Shown here: piece after piece, positions 38,539 to 46,638 of the stretch
Position numbering within the stretch: the stretch's first letter is position 1
Layout: each line of letters begins with the position of its first letter
NCBI RefSeq assembly: GCF_023115465.1
Contig: NZ_CP096034.1
Coordinates: 3,534,001-3,598,000, forward strand
Reading direction: 5' to 3'
Source: Gottfriedia acidiceleris
GTDB taxonomy: Bacteria > Bacillota > Bacilli > Bacillales > Bacillaceae_G
Length of the DNA: 64,000 nucleotides
The notes under the pieces: generated by a model
Told to the model about the DNA's origin: nothing
Databases searched by the model: none
Seen by the model: the letters and a program-made list of their open reading frames with translations, nothing else
Translations under genes and position numbers: made by a program

Positions 38539-39582
38539 TTAGCTACTAACTAAAGTTAATCTCTCCTTTTTTACACATGTACCACGGACTATTATTTTAT
38601 ATGGAACGATAATACTTTTTTCAGTACCATCTGGTTCCTCAATTTTTGAAATAATATTTTTTGCTGCTTCATTGCCTAATTGATAAATATTAATATCTAC
38701 AGATGTTAATGGTGGATTTGCTAATTCTGCAAAAATTGCATTATTAAAGCTAATAATTGAAATATTATTTGGGACTGAAATGTTATGTTCACTTAATACA
38801 CTTATAATTCCTAATGCTAATACATCATCAGTTACAACAATTGCAGTCGGAAATTCCTTTAGTTCTAGCAGTTGATTTACTGCTTTTCTTCCACCGTCTC
38901 TTGTAAAAGATGTAAATATAATTTCTTCTTCATTTACAGAAAGTCCGTTTAATTGCATTGTATCTTGGAAACCTCGTAAACGGTTTTGAGTTACTAAAAG
39001 ACTACTTTCTCCTCCAACAAACGCAATTTGGTGATGTCCATAATCAATTAAATAATTCGTAACATCTCTAGCAGCTGCATAATTATCGTTATCAACATAT
39101 GTTATATCATCAATTGAATGATATGGTTTCCCTACTAATACAAAAGGAAAGTTATTTTCATTCAAATAATCAATAATCTTATCATTTTCCTTAGAGTAAA
39201 GTAGGATAATTCCATCGACCCTTCTACCTCTAATTGTTTTAATTACAGTTTGCTCAACTTCATCTTCGTTGTTTCCTGTAATAAAATATAGAGAGTAATC
39301 TTTTTGATTTGAATACGCTGTTACACCTCTAATTACTTCTGCAAAAAAAGGATTATGAAATGATGTATCTAATGCTGGTGGCAAAACTAATCCAATTGAT
39401 TTCGTAGATCGATTAGCCAGTGACCTTGCATTTAAATTTGGATGATAATTTAGTTCATCCATTACTTTTCTAACTTTTCTTTTTGTTTTTTCACTAATTC
39501 TTGGGTTGTTTGAGATAACTCGAGACACCGTTGAAGGCGCTACATTCGCTTTCTTCGCAACATCCTTAATTGTAATAGTCAT
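38539..39582 (-). CDS. LacI/GalR-family transcriptional regulator (MalR-like)
   Basis: 347 residues. N-terminal helix-turn-helix TIKDVAKKANVAPSTVSRV (residues 2-20) with the LacI hinge ARSLANRSTK; the periplasmic-binding-like sugar domain follows (about 60-335). Neighbouring amylase-family genes make a maltose/maltodextrin repressor the likely role. A perfect cre-like operator lies 26 bases upstream of its start, so autoregulation or CcpA control is possible. Confidence 0.85.
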   Translation of the reverse strand: MTITIKDVAKKANVAPSTVSRVISNNPRISEKTKRKVRKVMDELNYHPNLNARSLANRSTKSIGLVLPPALDTSFHNPFFAEVIRGVTAYSNQKDYSLYFITGNNEDEVEQTVIKTIRGRRVDGIILLYSKENDKIIDYLNENNFPFVLVGKPYHSIDDITYVDNDNYAAARDVTNYLIDYGHHQIAFVGGESSLLVTQNRLRGFQDTMQLNGLSVNEEEIIFTSFTRDGGRKAVNQLLELKEFPTAIVVTDDVLALGIISVLSEHNISVPNNISIISFNNAIFAELANPPLTSVDINIYQLGNEAAKNIISKIEEPDGTEKSIIVPYKIIVRGTCVKKERLTLVSS

Positions 39583-39607
39583 TTTAATTCCCCTTATTTA
39601 CGAATGA

Positions 39608-39622
39608 ATGTAAACGTTATCA
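39608..39622 (-). promoter_or_regulatory. cre-like operator upstream of the LacI-family gene
   Basis: ATGTAAACGTTATCA fits WTGNAANCGNWNNCW at every fixed position. CcpA and MalR-type repressors bind such sites. It lies between the degenerate amylase and the regulator gene. Confidence 0.65.
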
Positions 39623-39797
39623 TTTCTTCTTTAGATGTAGAATTTATTTTAAAAGATTATTGATTCTATTACAATCCACATCTTCCTCACAAGTCGATGT
39701 CCCTGGAATCTAGTGGATATAATCTTTTACTAAATTACTTAGAGTACTACAAAAGACAGGAATGTTTTCAAGTACTCTAAGCTCAACTAACTAGTAT

Positions 39798-41300
39798 TTA
39801 TTTCTCTTCATTATTACGTCTTCTTGCAAACAATAAAAAGATGATAAACGCCACAAAAATAGATGGAATTGCAATAATCACTCCAATGTTTAAACTAGTT
39901 TTAGGTGCAACTGCATAAACATTTGAAGATTCTCTTTTAAGGACTATATCAAATCCTTTTTTATTCGGACGAACCAAATCATCACTTAACATCCCTCTTA
40001 ATTCATTAGATTTTTTAACGACATCAAAATCTAAATGAACCTTTTGATCAAGAGAAGTATTATTTATTGCAACGATCGTAGTTTCATCATGATAATGTCT
40101 CTTAATTAAAGTCATACCTTTAGAATCATCATAAAGTACTTCAAAATCACCATCAGAAAGTGACGGTAAAGTTCTTCTTAATTCAGTCAGTTTTTTTATA
40201 TATTTTGAAAAATCTTCATCAGTACGGAAATCCATTCCTTTTCGATTATCAGGGATATTCCCACCATTTAGTGCAATTTCTGTCCCGTAATACGTCAACG
40301 GAATCCCTGGTGTTGAAAATAAATATGCAAGTGCCAACTTTAATCTTGAAGGTGGATACTGCCCTTTTGATAAAGCTTCTGAAACAAAGCGCTTAGTCAT
40401 TTCATCATCTAAATAGTTAATCATTAATGTCGAACCTAACTGCTTACTTAAATCCGCTTGTTGCTTCATTATGTCAGTTAATGATTGATTTTGTGAAGAA
40501 AACGTATTTGCTAAATCAGCAACTGAATCAACATTATAAATTCCATTAAAACCTAAATTCTTATATTTATTTATCTCTATATCACTTGAAGCATTTAAAT
40601 CAGCAAATAAAATGACATTTGGATTTTTCTTTTTTATTTCTTTGTTAAATGATTCCCAAAATGAAACAGGTACATTATTTACTTCTTGTAAATTATAACC
40701 GTCAAAATTAGCTTGATCCATCCAATACTTAGCTGTTTCAATTAAGTAATTAGCTACTTCTTTGTTTTCTTGATTAAAATCAGGTAACCCATTTATCCAT
40801 TTCTTTTCTGAACTTGTACTATTTTGAGGATTAAACCAATCCGTTTTTTTTACAAGTTCACTATTTGGCGAAGCATTATTTGCAACAAAATCAATATAAA
40901 CTTTTATATTTCTTTTATGCGCTTCTTTAACTAACTTCTTAAGTTCTTTATTTGTTCCAAACCTTGGATCAATTTTTCTAAAATTAACGACTGAGAATCC
41001 ATCATATGAATTTTCGTCATTCTCAAAAATAGGTGAAATAGAAATAGCATTATATCCAAAATCCTTAAGATAATCTAATTTTTGGGTAATACCATCTAAA
41101 TCCCCGCCCTGAGATTTATTTAAATCTTTCGGGTCTGTATTTTTATCATTCAAAGGATTACCATCAAAAAAACGATCAACTAAAATTCGATAAATCATTT
41201 CTTTTCTTAAATCAGTTGTATTTTTTTCTGCAAAACCAATACTTGGTAATGTACTAAAAAATAGTACAGACACTAGTATTAAAAAACCAAATCGCCTCAT
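39798..41300 (-). CDS. Membrane-anchored GH13-like protein with lost catalytic residues
   Basis: 500 residues. A signal peptide (1-24, cleavage after GFA), a GH13 TIM-barrel (about 30-390), a C-terminal beta domain, one membrane helix (about 474-493) and a basic RRRNNEEK tail. The fold matches secreted Bacillus alpha-amylase-family enzymes. However, where GH13 has Asp (nucleophile), Glu (acid/base) and Asp, this protein has Gln205 (GYNLQEV), Asp234 (FADLN) and Met301 (LDDEMTKRF). The usual active-site His residues are also changed (DGF for HGY, ANN for ANH). Probably no hydrolysis; it could bind glucans or scaffold. The same locus has an intact GH13 enzyme. Confidence 0.82.
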   Translation of the reverse strand: MRRFGFLILVSVLFFSTLPSIGFAEKNTTDLRKEMIYRILVDRFFDGNPLNDKNTDPKDLNKSQGGDLDGITQKLDYLKDFGYNAISISPIFENDENSYDGFSVVNFRKIDPRFGTNKELKKLVKEAHKRNIKVYIDFVANNASPNSELVKKTDWFNPQNSTSSEKKWINGLPDFNQENKEVANYLIETAKYWMDQANFDGYNLQEVNNVPVSFWESFNKEIKKKNPNVILFADLNASSDIEINKYKNLGFNGIYNVDSVADLANTFSSQNQSLTDIMKQQADLSKQLGSTLMINYLDDEMTKRFVSEALSKGQYPPSRLKLALAYLFSTPGIPLTYYGTEIALNGGNIPDNRKGMDFRTDEDFSKYIKKLTELRRTLPSLSDGDFEVLYDDSKGMTLIKRHYHDETTIVAINNTSLDQKVHLDFDVVKKSNELRGMLSDDLVRPNKKGFDIVLKRESSNVYAVAPKTSLNIGVIIAIPSIFVAFIIFLLFARRRNNEEK

Positions 41301-41405
41301 TTTTTCTCCCCCTGCAAGACACTCGCATGTACAAAAATTTCACTCTCTACATTATTTTGCAAAATATTACAATGAAATTCAAATGTTAAATTAAATTTCA
41401 TATAA

Positions 41406-41420
41406 ATGGAAGCGATTGCA
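41406..41420. promoter_or_regulatory. cre-like operator between divergent GH13 genes
   Basis: ATGGAAGCGATTGCA matches the cre consensus at all fixed positions. It lies about 110 bases from each divergent start, well placed for CcpA or the local LacI-type regulator. Confidence 0.65.
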
Positions 41421-41514
41421 CACACTATTTAATTATACTGTTACTAAATTAGATAGCAAGTTAATTCCTTGCACACATTAATAATAAAATTTACTAAAAA
41501 TAAAGGGTGGGATC

Positions 41515-43287
41515 ATGCAAATTGAATCAATATATCATCAGCCATATGATCAATATGCTTTTTCAATAGATGATAAAACCTATCGTTTAAGAATTCGAAC
41601 AAAAAAAGGTGATTGCACAGAGATTATTTTTTATTTCGGAGATCCATTTAAATATAATGATTCAGGTTGGCAAATTGAATCCCCCCTTACCATGTATCTT
41701 GCATTTTCCACAGAACTATTCGACTACTGGGAAGTAAATGTAATCCCTCCAAATAAACGAATGAAATATCAATTTCTTTTAAAAAATGAGCAAGATTCTC
41801 TATTTTATGGTGAGGGCGGATTTTCAAACAATTTTAACCCTAATGATCAGTCAAACTGTTTTACATTGCCATTTCTTCATAAAAATAATCTAATATCACC
41901 TCCAAGTTGGATTAATGATACGATTTGGTATCAAATTTTCCCCGATCGATTTGCAAGTGGCAATAACAAGAATAATCCTATCAATTCGACTCCGTGGGGC
42001 TCTACTTTACCAACCAGTTCTAGCTATTTCGGTGGTGATCTAGAAGGTGTTATTCAAAAAATAGATTATCTTAAAAATTTAGGAATATCCGGTATTTATT
42101 TAACTCCAATTTTTGAAGCAAATTCAAATCATAAATATAATACAATCAATTATTTTAGAATAGATCCTACCTTTGGAGATGAAAAAGTCCTAAAAACATT
42201 AATCGAAAAATGTCATGAAAACAATATCCGAGTAATGCTTGATGCAGTATTTAACCATACAAGTGCATCCTTCCCTCCATTTCAAGACGCATTACAAAAC
42301 GGAAGGGAATCCGCCTTTTTTGACTGGTTTCACTTTTTTAAAGATGAACAGAACAATACAGCGTATGAAACTTTTTCTTTTGTAAAGGAAATGCCAAAAC
42401 TAAATACAGAAAATAAAGAAGTACAGAATTTTTTATTAGAAATAGGTTCTTATTGGATAAAAGAATTTAATATAGATGGTTGGCGTTTAGATGTAGCAAA
42501 CGAAATCGATCATTATTTTTGGAAACTATTTAATAAAAAAATGAAGGAACTAAAAAATGATTTGTTTATTGTAGGTGAGATTTGGCATCATGCAATGCCA
42601 TGGCTAAGAGGTGACGAATTCGATTCTGTTATGAATTATCCTCTTATGAAATCACTTTTTGCTTATTTTGGGTATCAATCAATTTCAAAGATACAATTTC
42701 AATATTCGATTAACGATTTAATAGCTCAATATCCATTACCTGTAATCAAATCACTCTTCAATGTATTAGGTTCACATGATACACCAAGAATAATGACACA
42801 ATGTAATCAAAACGAAAAACGAGTGGTACTATTATATGTCTTTTTATTTACTTTCTTTGGAACTCCATGTATCTACTACGGAGATGAAATTGGTTTACAA
42901 GGTGGAAATGACCCTGAATGCCGAAGCTGTATGATTTGGGACAAATCTAAATATAATTTAAGTATCTTTGATTCAATAAAAAAATTGATTTCGATAAGAA
43001 AAAAATACTCAGTTTTAGAAAATGACGGTGAGTTTAATTGGGTACAAACTGAACAGCCCGACATTGTTATGTATGAAAGAAAGAATAATCAATTTCATTT
43101 TTTTATCATAATTAATAACTCAAGCGAAAAACAGACAGTTAAAGTACCGATAAATTTAAGTAAGAAAAGAATTACAAATAGATGGAATGGCGAACAGTTT
43201 GCAACTGAATCTGATTCAATAGCTGTTGATTTACTAGAGACCGACTTTTTAATCTTGCAAGTAGAAGATACAGACTTATTTAATTAG
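41515..43287 (+). CDS. Intracellular GH13 alpha-glycosidase (neopullulanase/cyclomaltodextrinase type)
   Basis: 590 residues, no signal peptide. N-terminal CBM34-like domain (about 1-125), then a GH13 barrel. All active-site elements are intact: DAVFNH (243-248), nucleophile Asp326 in GWRLDVANE, acid/base Glu355 in FIVGEIWH and Asp422 in LGSHDTPRI. The N domain and GEIWH favour the GH13_20 group, which degrades maltodextrins, cyclodextrins or pullulan inside the cell. GGTGGG precedes the ATG. Opposite strand to the degenerate GH13 gene, sharing the 214-base operator region. Confidence 0.9.
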   Translation: MQIESIYHQPYDQYAFSIDDKTYRLRIRTKKGDCTEIIFYFGDPFKYNDSGWQIESPLTMYLAFSTELFDYWEVNVIPPNKRMKYQFLLKNEQDSLFYGEGGFSNNFNPNDQSNCFTLPFLHKNNLISPPSWINDTIWYQIFPDRFASGNNKNNPINSTPWGSTLPTSSSYFGGDLEGVIQKIDYLKNLGISGIYLTPIFEANSNHKYNTINYFRIDPTFGDEKVLKTLIEKCHENNIRVMLDAVFNHTSASFPPFQDALQNGRESAFFDWFHFFKDEQNNTAYETFSFVKEMPKLNTENKEVQNFLLEIGSYWIKEFNIDGWRLDVANEIDHYFWKLFNKKMKELKNDLFIVGEIWHHAMPWLRGDEFDSVMNYPLMKSLFAYFGYQSISKIQFQYSINDLIAQYPLPVIKSLFNVLGSHDTPRIMTQCNQNEKRVVLLYVFLFTFFGTPCIYYGDEIGLQGGNDPECRSCMIWDKSKYNLSIFDSIKKLISIRKKYSVLENDGEFNWVQTEQPDIVMYERKNNQFHFFIIINNSSEKQTVKVPINLSKKRITNRWNGEQFATESDSIAVDLLETDFLILQVEDTDLFN

Positions 43288-43313
43288 ATCTGTTAACCTG
43301 ACATCAAATTTTC

Positions 43314-43345
43314 AAATACAGACTCATTTACGTGAGTCTGTATTT
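43314..43345 (+). terminator. Proximal copy of the duplicated GH13-gene terminator
   Basis: Hairpin with arms AAATACAGACTC and GAGTCTGTATTT. An identical 32-bp copy lies at 43863-43894; the element at 43346-43862 separates them. Confidence 0.9.
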
Positions 43346-43862
43346 CATGCTGTTGAAAAACTACCTTGTCAATTAATTATCAAATTTTCGTAAAAGGAGT
43401 AGAGTGATGTTGATTTCCACTACATGGTGCTCGCTTTCCATGGGGCGAGATTCTTTAGCCTCCTCGGCAAGCCTGTGGGGTCTCAGCCTTCCCGCTAATC
43501 CCATAGGAGTCGATCACCCCTTTCGTTCCAATCAACTTATTCAATCAAAAAAGTCTGTAATAAATACTAGTCAAATAGCCTTTACTTAGAGTAATCTAAC
43601 TGTTGTATATTAATCAGCTTGTAGATCAATTAATATCGAACAATTATTAAATCAAACTTTAAAATTTGTTTCCTAAAAATTGCCCATAATATTTTTAACT
43701 TCTAAAAAAAATCATTATTAGTGTTATTGGAATAATGAAATTGCTCAAACACTTTTACATTTAAAACCATTAAAGATCATCCAAAAAATGCTAATTTATC
43801 ATTATTAAATGTTCATTTAAAATCCGTTTTCCCTATTGACGACTTTATATTTCAACACTCTG
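43346..43862 (+). mobile_element. Terminator-inserted ~517-bp element, copy 1
   Basis: Non-coding element. Ends are CATGCTGTTGAAA and (inverted) CAGAGTGTTGAAA, matching at 10 of 13 positions. A GC-rich core at about 43405-43540 carries the GTTGATTTCC...CAATCAAC dispersed repeat; the AT-rich remainder has no reading frame over 61 codons. It is flanked by perfect 32-bp direct repeats, each the whole terminator hairpin of the upstream gene. The far copy alone keeps the full T-run, so insertion happened inside the terminator. Copy 2 (inverted) lies beyond glnK. No transposase is encoded; it would have to be moved in trans. Confidence 0.85.
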
Positions 43863-43899
43863 AAATACAGACTCATTTACGTGAGTCTGTATTTTTATT
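43863..43899 (+). terminator. Distal copy of the duplicated terminator
   Basis: Same 32-bp hairpin as 43314-43345, followed by T5. It ends 16 bases before the TnrA box. Confidence 0.9.
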
Positions 43900-43914
43900 C
43901 ACTTATTTACGATA

Positions 43915-43963
43915 TGTTAGATTTTCTAACAAATAAGATATATGTTAGCGTTTTCATTATAAT
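43915..43963 (+). promoter_or_regulatory. amtB promoter with perfect TnrA box
   Basis: TGTTAGATTTTCTAACA (43915-43931) fits TGTNANAWWWTNTNACA fully. The -10 TATAAT is at 43958-43963; the start site would be near 43970, placing the box centre near -47. That is the activating position for TnrA, as at B. subtilis nrgA. Confidence 0.85.
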
Positions 43964-44046
43964 TTTATATATTTTTTTGGGATTTTCGTGAAATTAATAT
44001 TGAATTTTGCATATATTCTGAATATGATAACTTATATAACAATTAA

Positions 44047-44063
44047 TGTTATAAAAACTAACA
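44047..44063 (+). promoter_or_regulatory. Second TnrA/GlnR-like box in the amtB leader
   Basis: TGTTATAAAAACTAACA, one position off consensus, 21 bases before the chosen amtB ATG and downstream of the predicted start site. Confidence 0.5.
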
Positions 44064-44084
44064 TTAAAGAAATGGGGAATGAAG

Positions 44085-45320
44085 ATGAACGGTATTCAAG
44101 CTGCGGATAGTGTATTTCTTTTTATTTCAACTGTTTTAGTCATGATTATGACACCTGGTTTGGCACTTTTTTACGGCGGTATGGTTAAAAGTAAAAACGT
44201 ATTAAGTACTACAATGCACAGCTATTCTGCTATGGCAATCGTATCAATCCAGTGGGTGTTAATTGGTTACTCTTTAGCATTCGGTCCAGATTTTCATCAT
44301 TTGATTGGTAACTTTTCTTGGGCAGCATTAAAGGATGTTGGTTTTACTCCAAATGATAACTACAGCGCAACAGTCCCTCATAATCTTTTCATGATGTTTC
44401 AACTGATGTTTGCAATTTTAACCCCTGCTCTTATTTCAGGTGCCTTCGCTGAGCGCATGAAATTTTCAGCATTTCTATTATTTACTCTTTTATGGACAAC
44501 ATTTGTTTACGATCCATTAGCTCACTGGGTTTGGGGAGTGGATGGTTGGCTTCGAAATCTAGGTGCTTTAGACTTCGCTGGCGGAACAGTTGTTCATATT
44601 TCCTCCGGTGTTTCAGGGTTAGTTCTGGCTCTACTTCTTGGCAAAAGACGAGATTTCGGATCTACCTCACCTCATCATTTACCACTAACTGTATTAGGTG
44701 CTGGACTATTATGGTTTGGGTGGTTCGGATTTAATGTCGGAAGTGCCTTAACATTAAATGATGTGGCATTAACTGCATTCATTAATACAAATACCGCGGC
44801 TGCTGCAGCTTCAGTTGCTTGGGTACTAGTGGAATGGTACGTAAATAAAAAACCTACTATTTTAGGTGGAGTTAGTGGTGCCGTAGCTGGATTAGTTGCA
44901 ATTACACCTGCTTGCGGATTCGTCACACCTCTCTCATCAATAGTGATTGGATTTTTAGGTGGAGTCATCTGCTTTTTAGCAGTAACATACTTAAAATACA
45001 AATTTGGATATGACGATGCTTTAGACGCATTCGGTTGTCACGGAATCGGTGGGACATGGGGAGCTATTGCAACAGGATTATTCGCCACAAAATCAGTAAA
45101 TAGCGCTGGTGCAAACGGACTTTTTTACGGTGACATATCACTTCTTTGGAAACAACTACTCGCTATCGGAGCAACCTATCTTTTTGCAGGAGTTATTACC
45201 TTTTTAATTGTGAAAGTTATAGGCTTTTTCATCCGAATTCGTGTCGATCAAGAGGAAGAAAACCTTGGCCTTGACTTAAGCATACACGGAGAAAAAGCAT
45301 ATCACGACGCAAGTATATAA
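44085..45320 (+). CDS. amtB: Ammonium transporter AmtB (NrgA)
   Basis: 411 residues, eleven membrane helices. Conducts ammonium/ammonia into the cell under nitrogen limitation. The conserved pore His pair is recognisable in GGTVVHISSGVSGLV and in DAFGCHGIGGTWGA. I start at the ATG at 44085, 6 bases after GGGGA; the ATG at 44079 is too close. It is followed after 12 bases by glnK in an operon, flanked by inverted copies of the terminator-inserted element. Confidence 0.95.
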   Translation: MNGIQAADSVFLFISTVLVMIMTPGLALFYGGMVKSKNVLSTTMHSYSAMAIVSIQWVLIGYSLAFGPDFHHLIGNFSWAALKDVGFTPNDNYSATVPHNLFMMFQLMFAILTPALISGAFAERMKFSAFLLFTLLWTTFVYDPLAHWVWGVDGWLRNLGALDFAGGTVVHISSGVSGLVLALLLGKRRDFGSTSPHHLPLTVLGAGLLWFGWFGFNVGSALTLNDVALTAFINTNTAAAAASVAWVLVEWYVNKKPTILGGVSGAVAGLVAITPACGFVTPLSSIVIGFLGGVICFLAVTYLKYKFGYDDALDAFGCHGIGGTWGAIATGLFATKSVNSAGANGLFYGDISLLWKQLLAIGATYLFAGVITFLIVKVIGFFIRIRVDQEEENLGLDLSIHGEKAYHDASI

Positions 45321-45332
45321 GGAGGGATAAAA

Positions 45333-45695
45333 ATGACTGCAAAATTAACAAAAATTGAAATCATTACTCGACCAGATAAATTTGATGTTTTAAAAGATGC
45401 ACTTTCAAAAGTAGGAATCACAGGAATGACCGTAACGAACGTTTTAGGATGTGGAATGCAATCAGGCTATACGGAAGTGTATCGAGGAAAAAAACGAACA
45501 ATCAATTTACATGAAAAAATAAAAGTTGAAATAGTCGTATGTGACGTTCCTGTTCAAGCTGTAATTGATGAAGCAAAAAGAGTGTTAAAAACAGGAAAAC
45601 CTGGGGATGGAAAAATATTTGTATACCCTATTGAAAACGCAATTAAAATCCGCACAGGAGAAGAAGGAAGAGACGCATTACAAAACGATTATTAG
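45333..45695 (+). CDS. glnK: PII-type signal protein GlnK (NrgB)
   Basis: 120 residues. Trimeric PII protein that docks on AmtB and, in B. subtilis, interacts with TnrA. The T-loop spans about residues 37-55 (GCGMQSGYTEVYRGKKR), with Tyr50 near the usual modification site. Bacillus PII is not known to be uridylylated. The B-loop KTGKPGDGKIF binds ATP. GGAGGG lies 6 bases before the ATG. Confidence 0.95.
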   Translation: MTAKLTKIEIITRPDKFDVLKDALSKVGITGMTVTNVLGCGMQSGYTEVYRGKKRTINLHEKIKVEIVVCDVPVQAVIDEAKRVLKTGKPGDGKIFVYPIENAIKIRTGEEGRDALQNDY

Positions 45696-45702
45696 ATTTT
45701 TA

Positions 45703-45733
45703 AAACCTAGTCATTCTATATGGCTAGGTTTTC
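45703..45733 (+). terminator. Proximal copy of the duplicated glnK terminator
   Basis: Hairpin arms AAAACCTAG and CTAGGTTTT. An identical 31-bp copy stands at 46449-46479. Confidence 0.9.
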
Positions 45734-46448
45734 AGAGTGTTGAAATATAAAGTCGTCAATAGGGAAAACGGACTTTAAATGCACATTTAATCATGATACA
45801 TTAGCATTTTTCGAATGATCTTTAATGGTTTTAAATGTAAATATGTTTGAGCAATTTCATGATTCCAATAACACTAATAATGATTTTTTAGAAGTTAATA
45901 ATATTATGGACTTTTTTTAGGAAAACAAATTCGATTGTTTAGTTTAATAATTGTACGATATTAATTGATCTACAAGCTGATTAATATACAACAGTTAGAT
46001 TACTCTAAGTAAAGGCTATTTGACTAGTATTTATTGCAGACTTTTTTTGATTGAATAAGTTGATTGGAACGGAGGGGTGATCGACTCCTATGGGATTAGC
46101 GGGAAGGCTGAGACCCCGCAGGCTCGCCTAGGCCGCTGAATAACTCTATGATTTTTGAAAAAGTTCAATTCCCTAAAATTTCCATCCCCACTTTTGTCTC
46201 AAAAATGGGTTAAAACTTAATGTGTCATCCCCACTTTATCTATAAAAATCGAGGTTTTTATGGGAATTGATTTTTCGTAAAAAGCAAAATTTGATCAAAA
46301 TTTACTTTTTCAGTGGCCTCGGCTCGCCGAGGAGGCTAAAGAATCTCGCCCCATGGAAAGCGAGCACCCTGTAGTGGAAATCAACATCACTTTACTCCTT
46401 TTACGAATATTTGATAATTAATTGACAAGGTAGTTTTTCAACAGCATG
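45734..46448 (-). mobile_element. Terminator-inserted element, copy 2 (inverted, carries a nested insert)
   Basis: Reverse-complement counterpart of 43346-43862, about nine in ten bases alike by eye. It begins CAGAGTGTTGAAA and ends CAACAGCATG, exactly the same termini as copy 1. Of its 715 bases, 192 are a nested insert and 8 the insert's target duplication, leaving 515, against 517 in copy 1. It is flanked by perfect 31-bp duplicates of the glnK terminator hairpin, a different hairpin from that at copy 1. The distal copy keeps the T6 tail. Confidence 0.85.
46129..46320. mobile_element. 192-bp MITE-like insert inside copy 2
   Basis: Terminal inverted repeats TAGGCCGCTGAATAA (46129) and, read inward from 46320, GAGGCCACTGAAAAA: 12 of 15 positions match. 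Flanking GGCTCGCC occurs at 46121-46128 and 46321-46328, an 8-bp target duplication; copy 1 shows the unsplit site. No reading frame. The inverted ends differ from those of the IS at 52821, so that element is not its parent. Confidence 0.85.
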
Positions 46449-46481
46449 AAAACCTAGTCATTCTATATGGCTAGGTTTTTT
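46449..46481 (+). terminator. Distal copy of the duplicated glnK terminator
   Basis: Same 31-bp hairpin as 45703-45733, with a T6 tail. Confidence 0.9.
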
Positions 46482-46605
46482 ATGATTAATTATAAGACTA
46501 ATGTGATCCCTTTTCTTAATTGCGATTCCACTTTTTTAATTGCTCTTTCCAACTTTTTATTTGTAGTCCCGCCGTACCTCTTCTTAGCTTCTTTATTTAA
46601 CCATA

Positions 46606-46634
46606 CAAAAAAGAGGTGAAAAAGATCACCCCTA
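46606..46634 (-). terminator. Terminator of asnO
   Basis: On the minus strand AGGGGTGA pairs with TCACCTCT, followed by T6. Confidence 0.85.
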
Positions 46635-46638
46635 TACT

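Noticed and set aside
43404-43589. Open frame of 61 codons inside the terminator-inserted element
   Set aside because: It coincides with the GC-rich repeat core, has no ribosome-binding site, and is not kept in the other copies.
43314-43899. CRISPR-like or REP-like array from repeated hairpins
   Set aside because: Only two copies of each hairpin, 549 bp apart, with one element between; better explained as target duplication.
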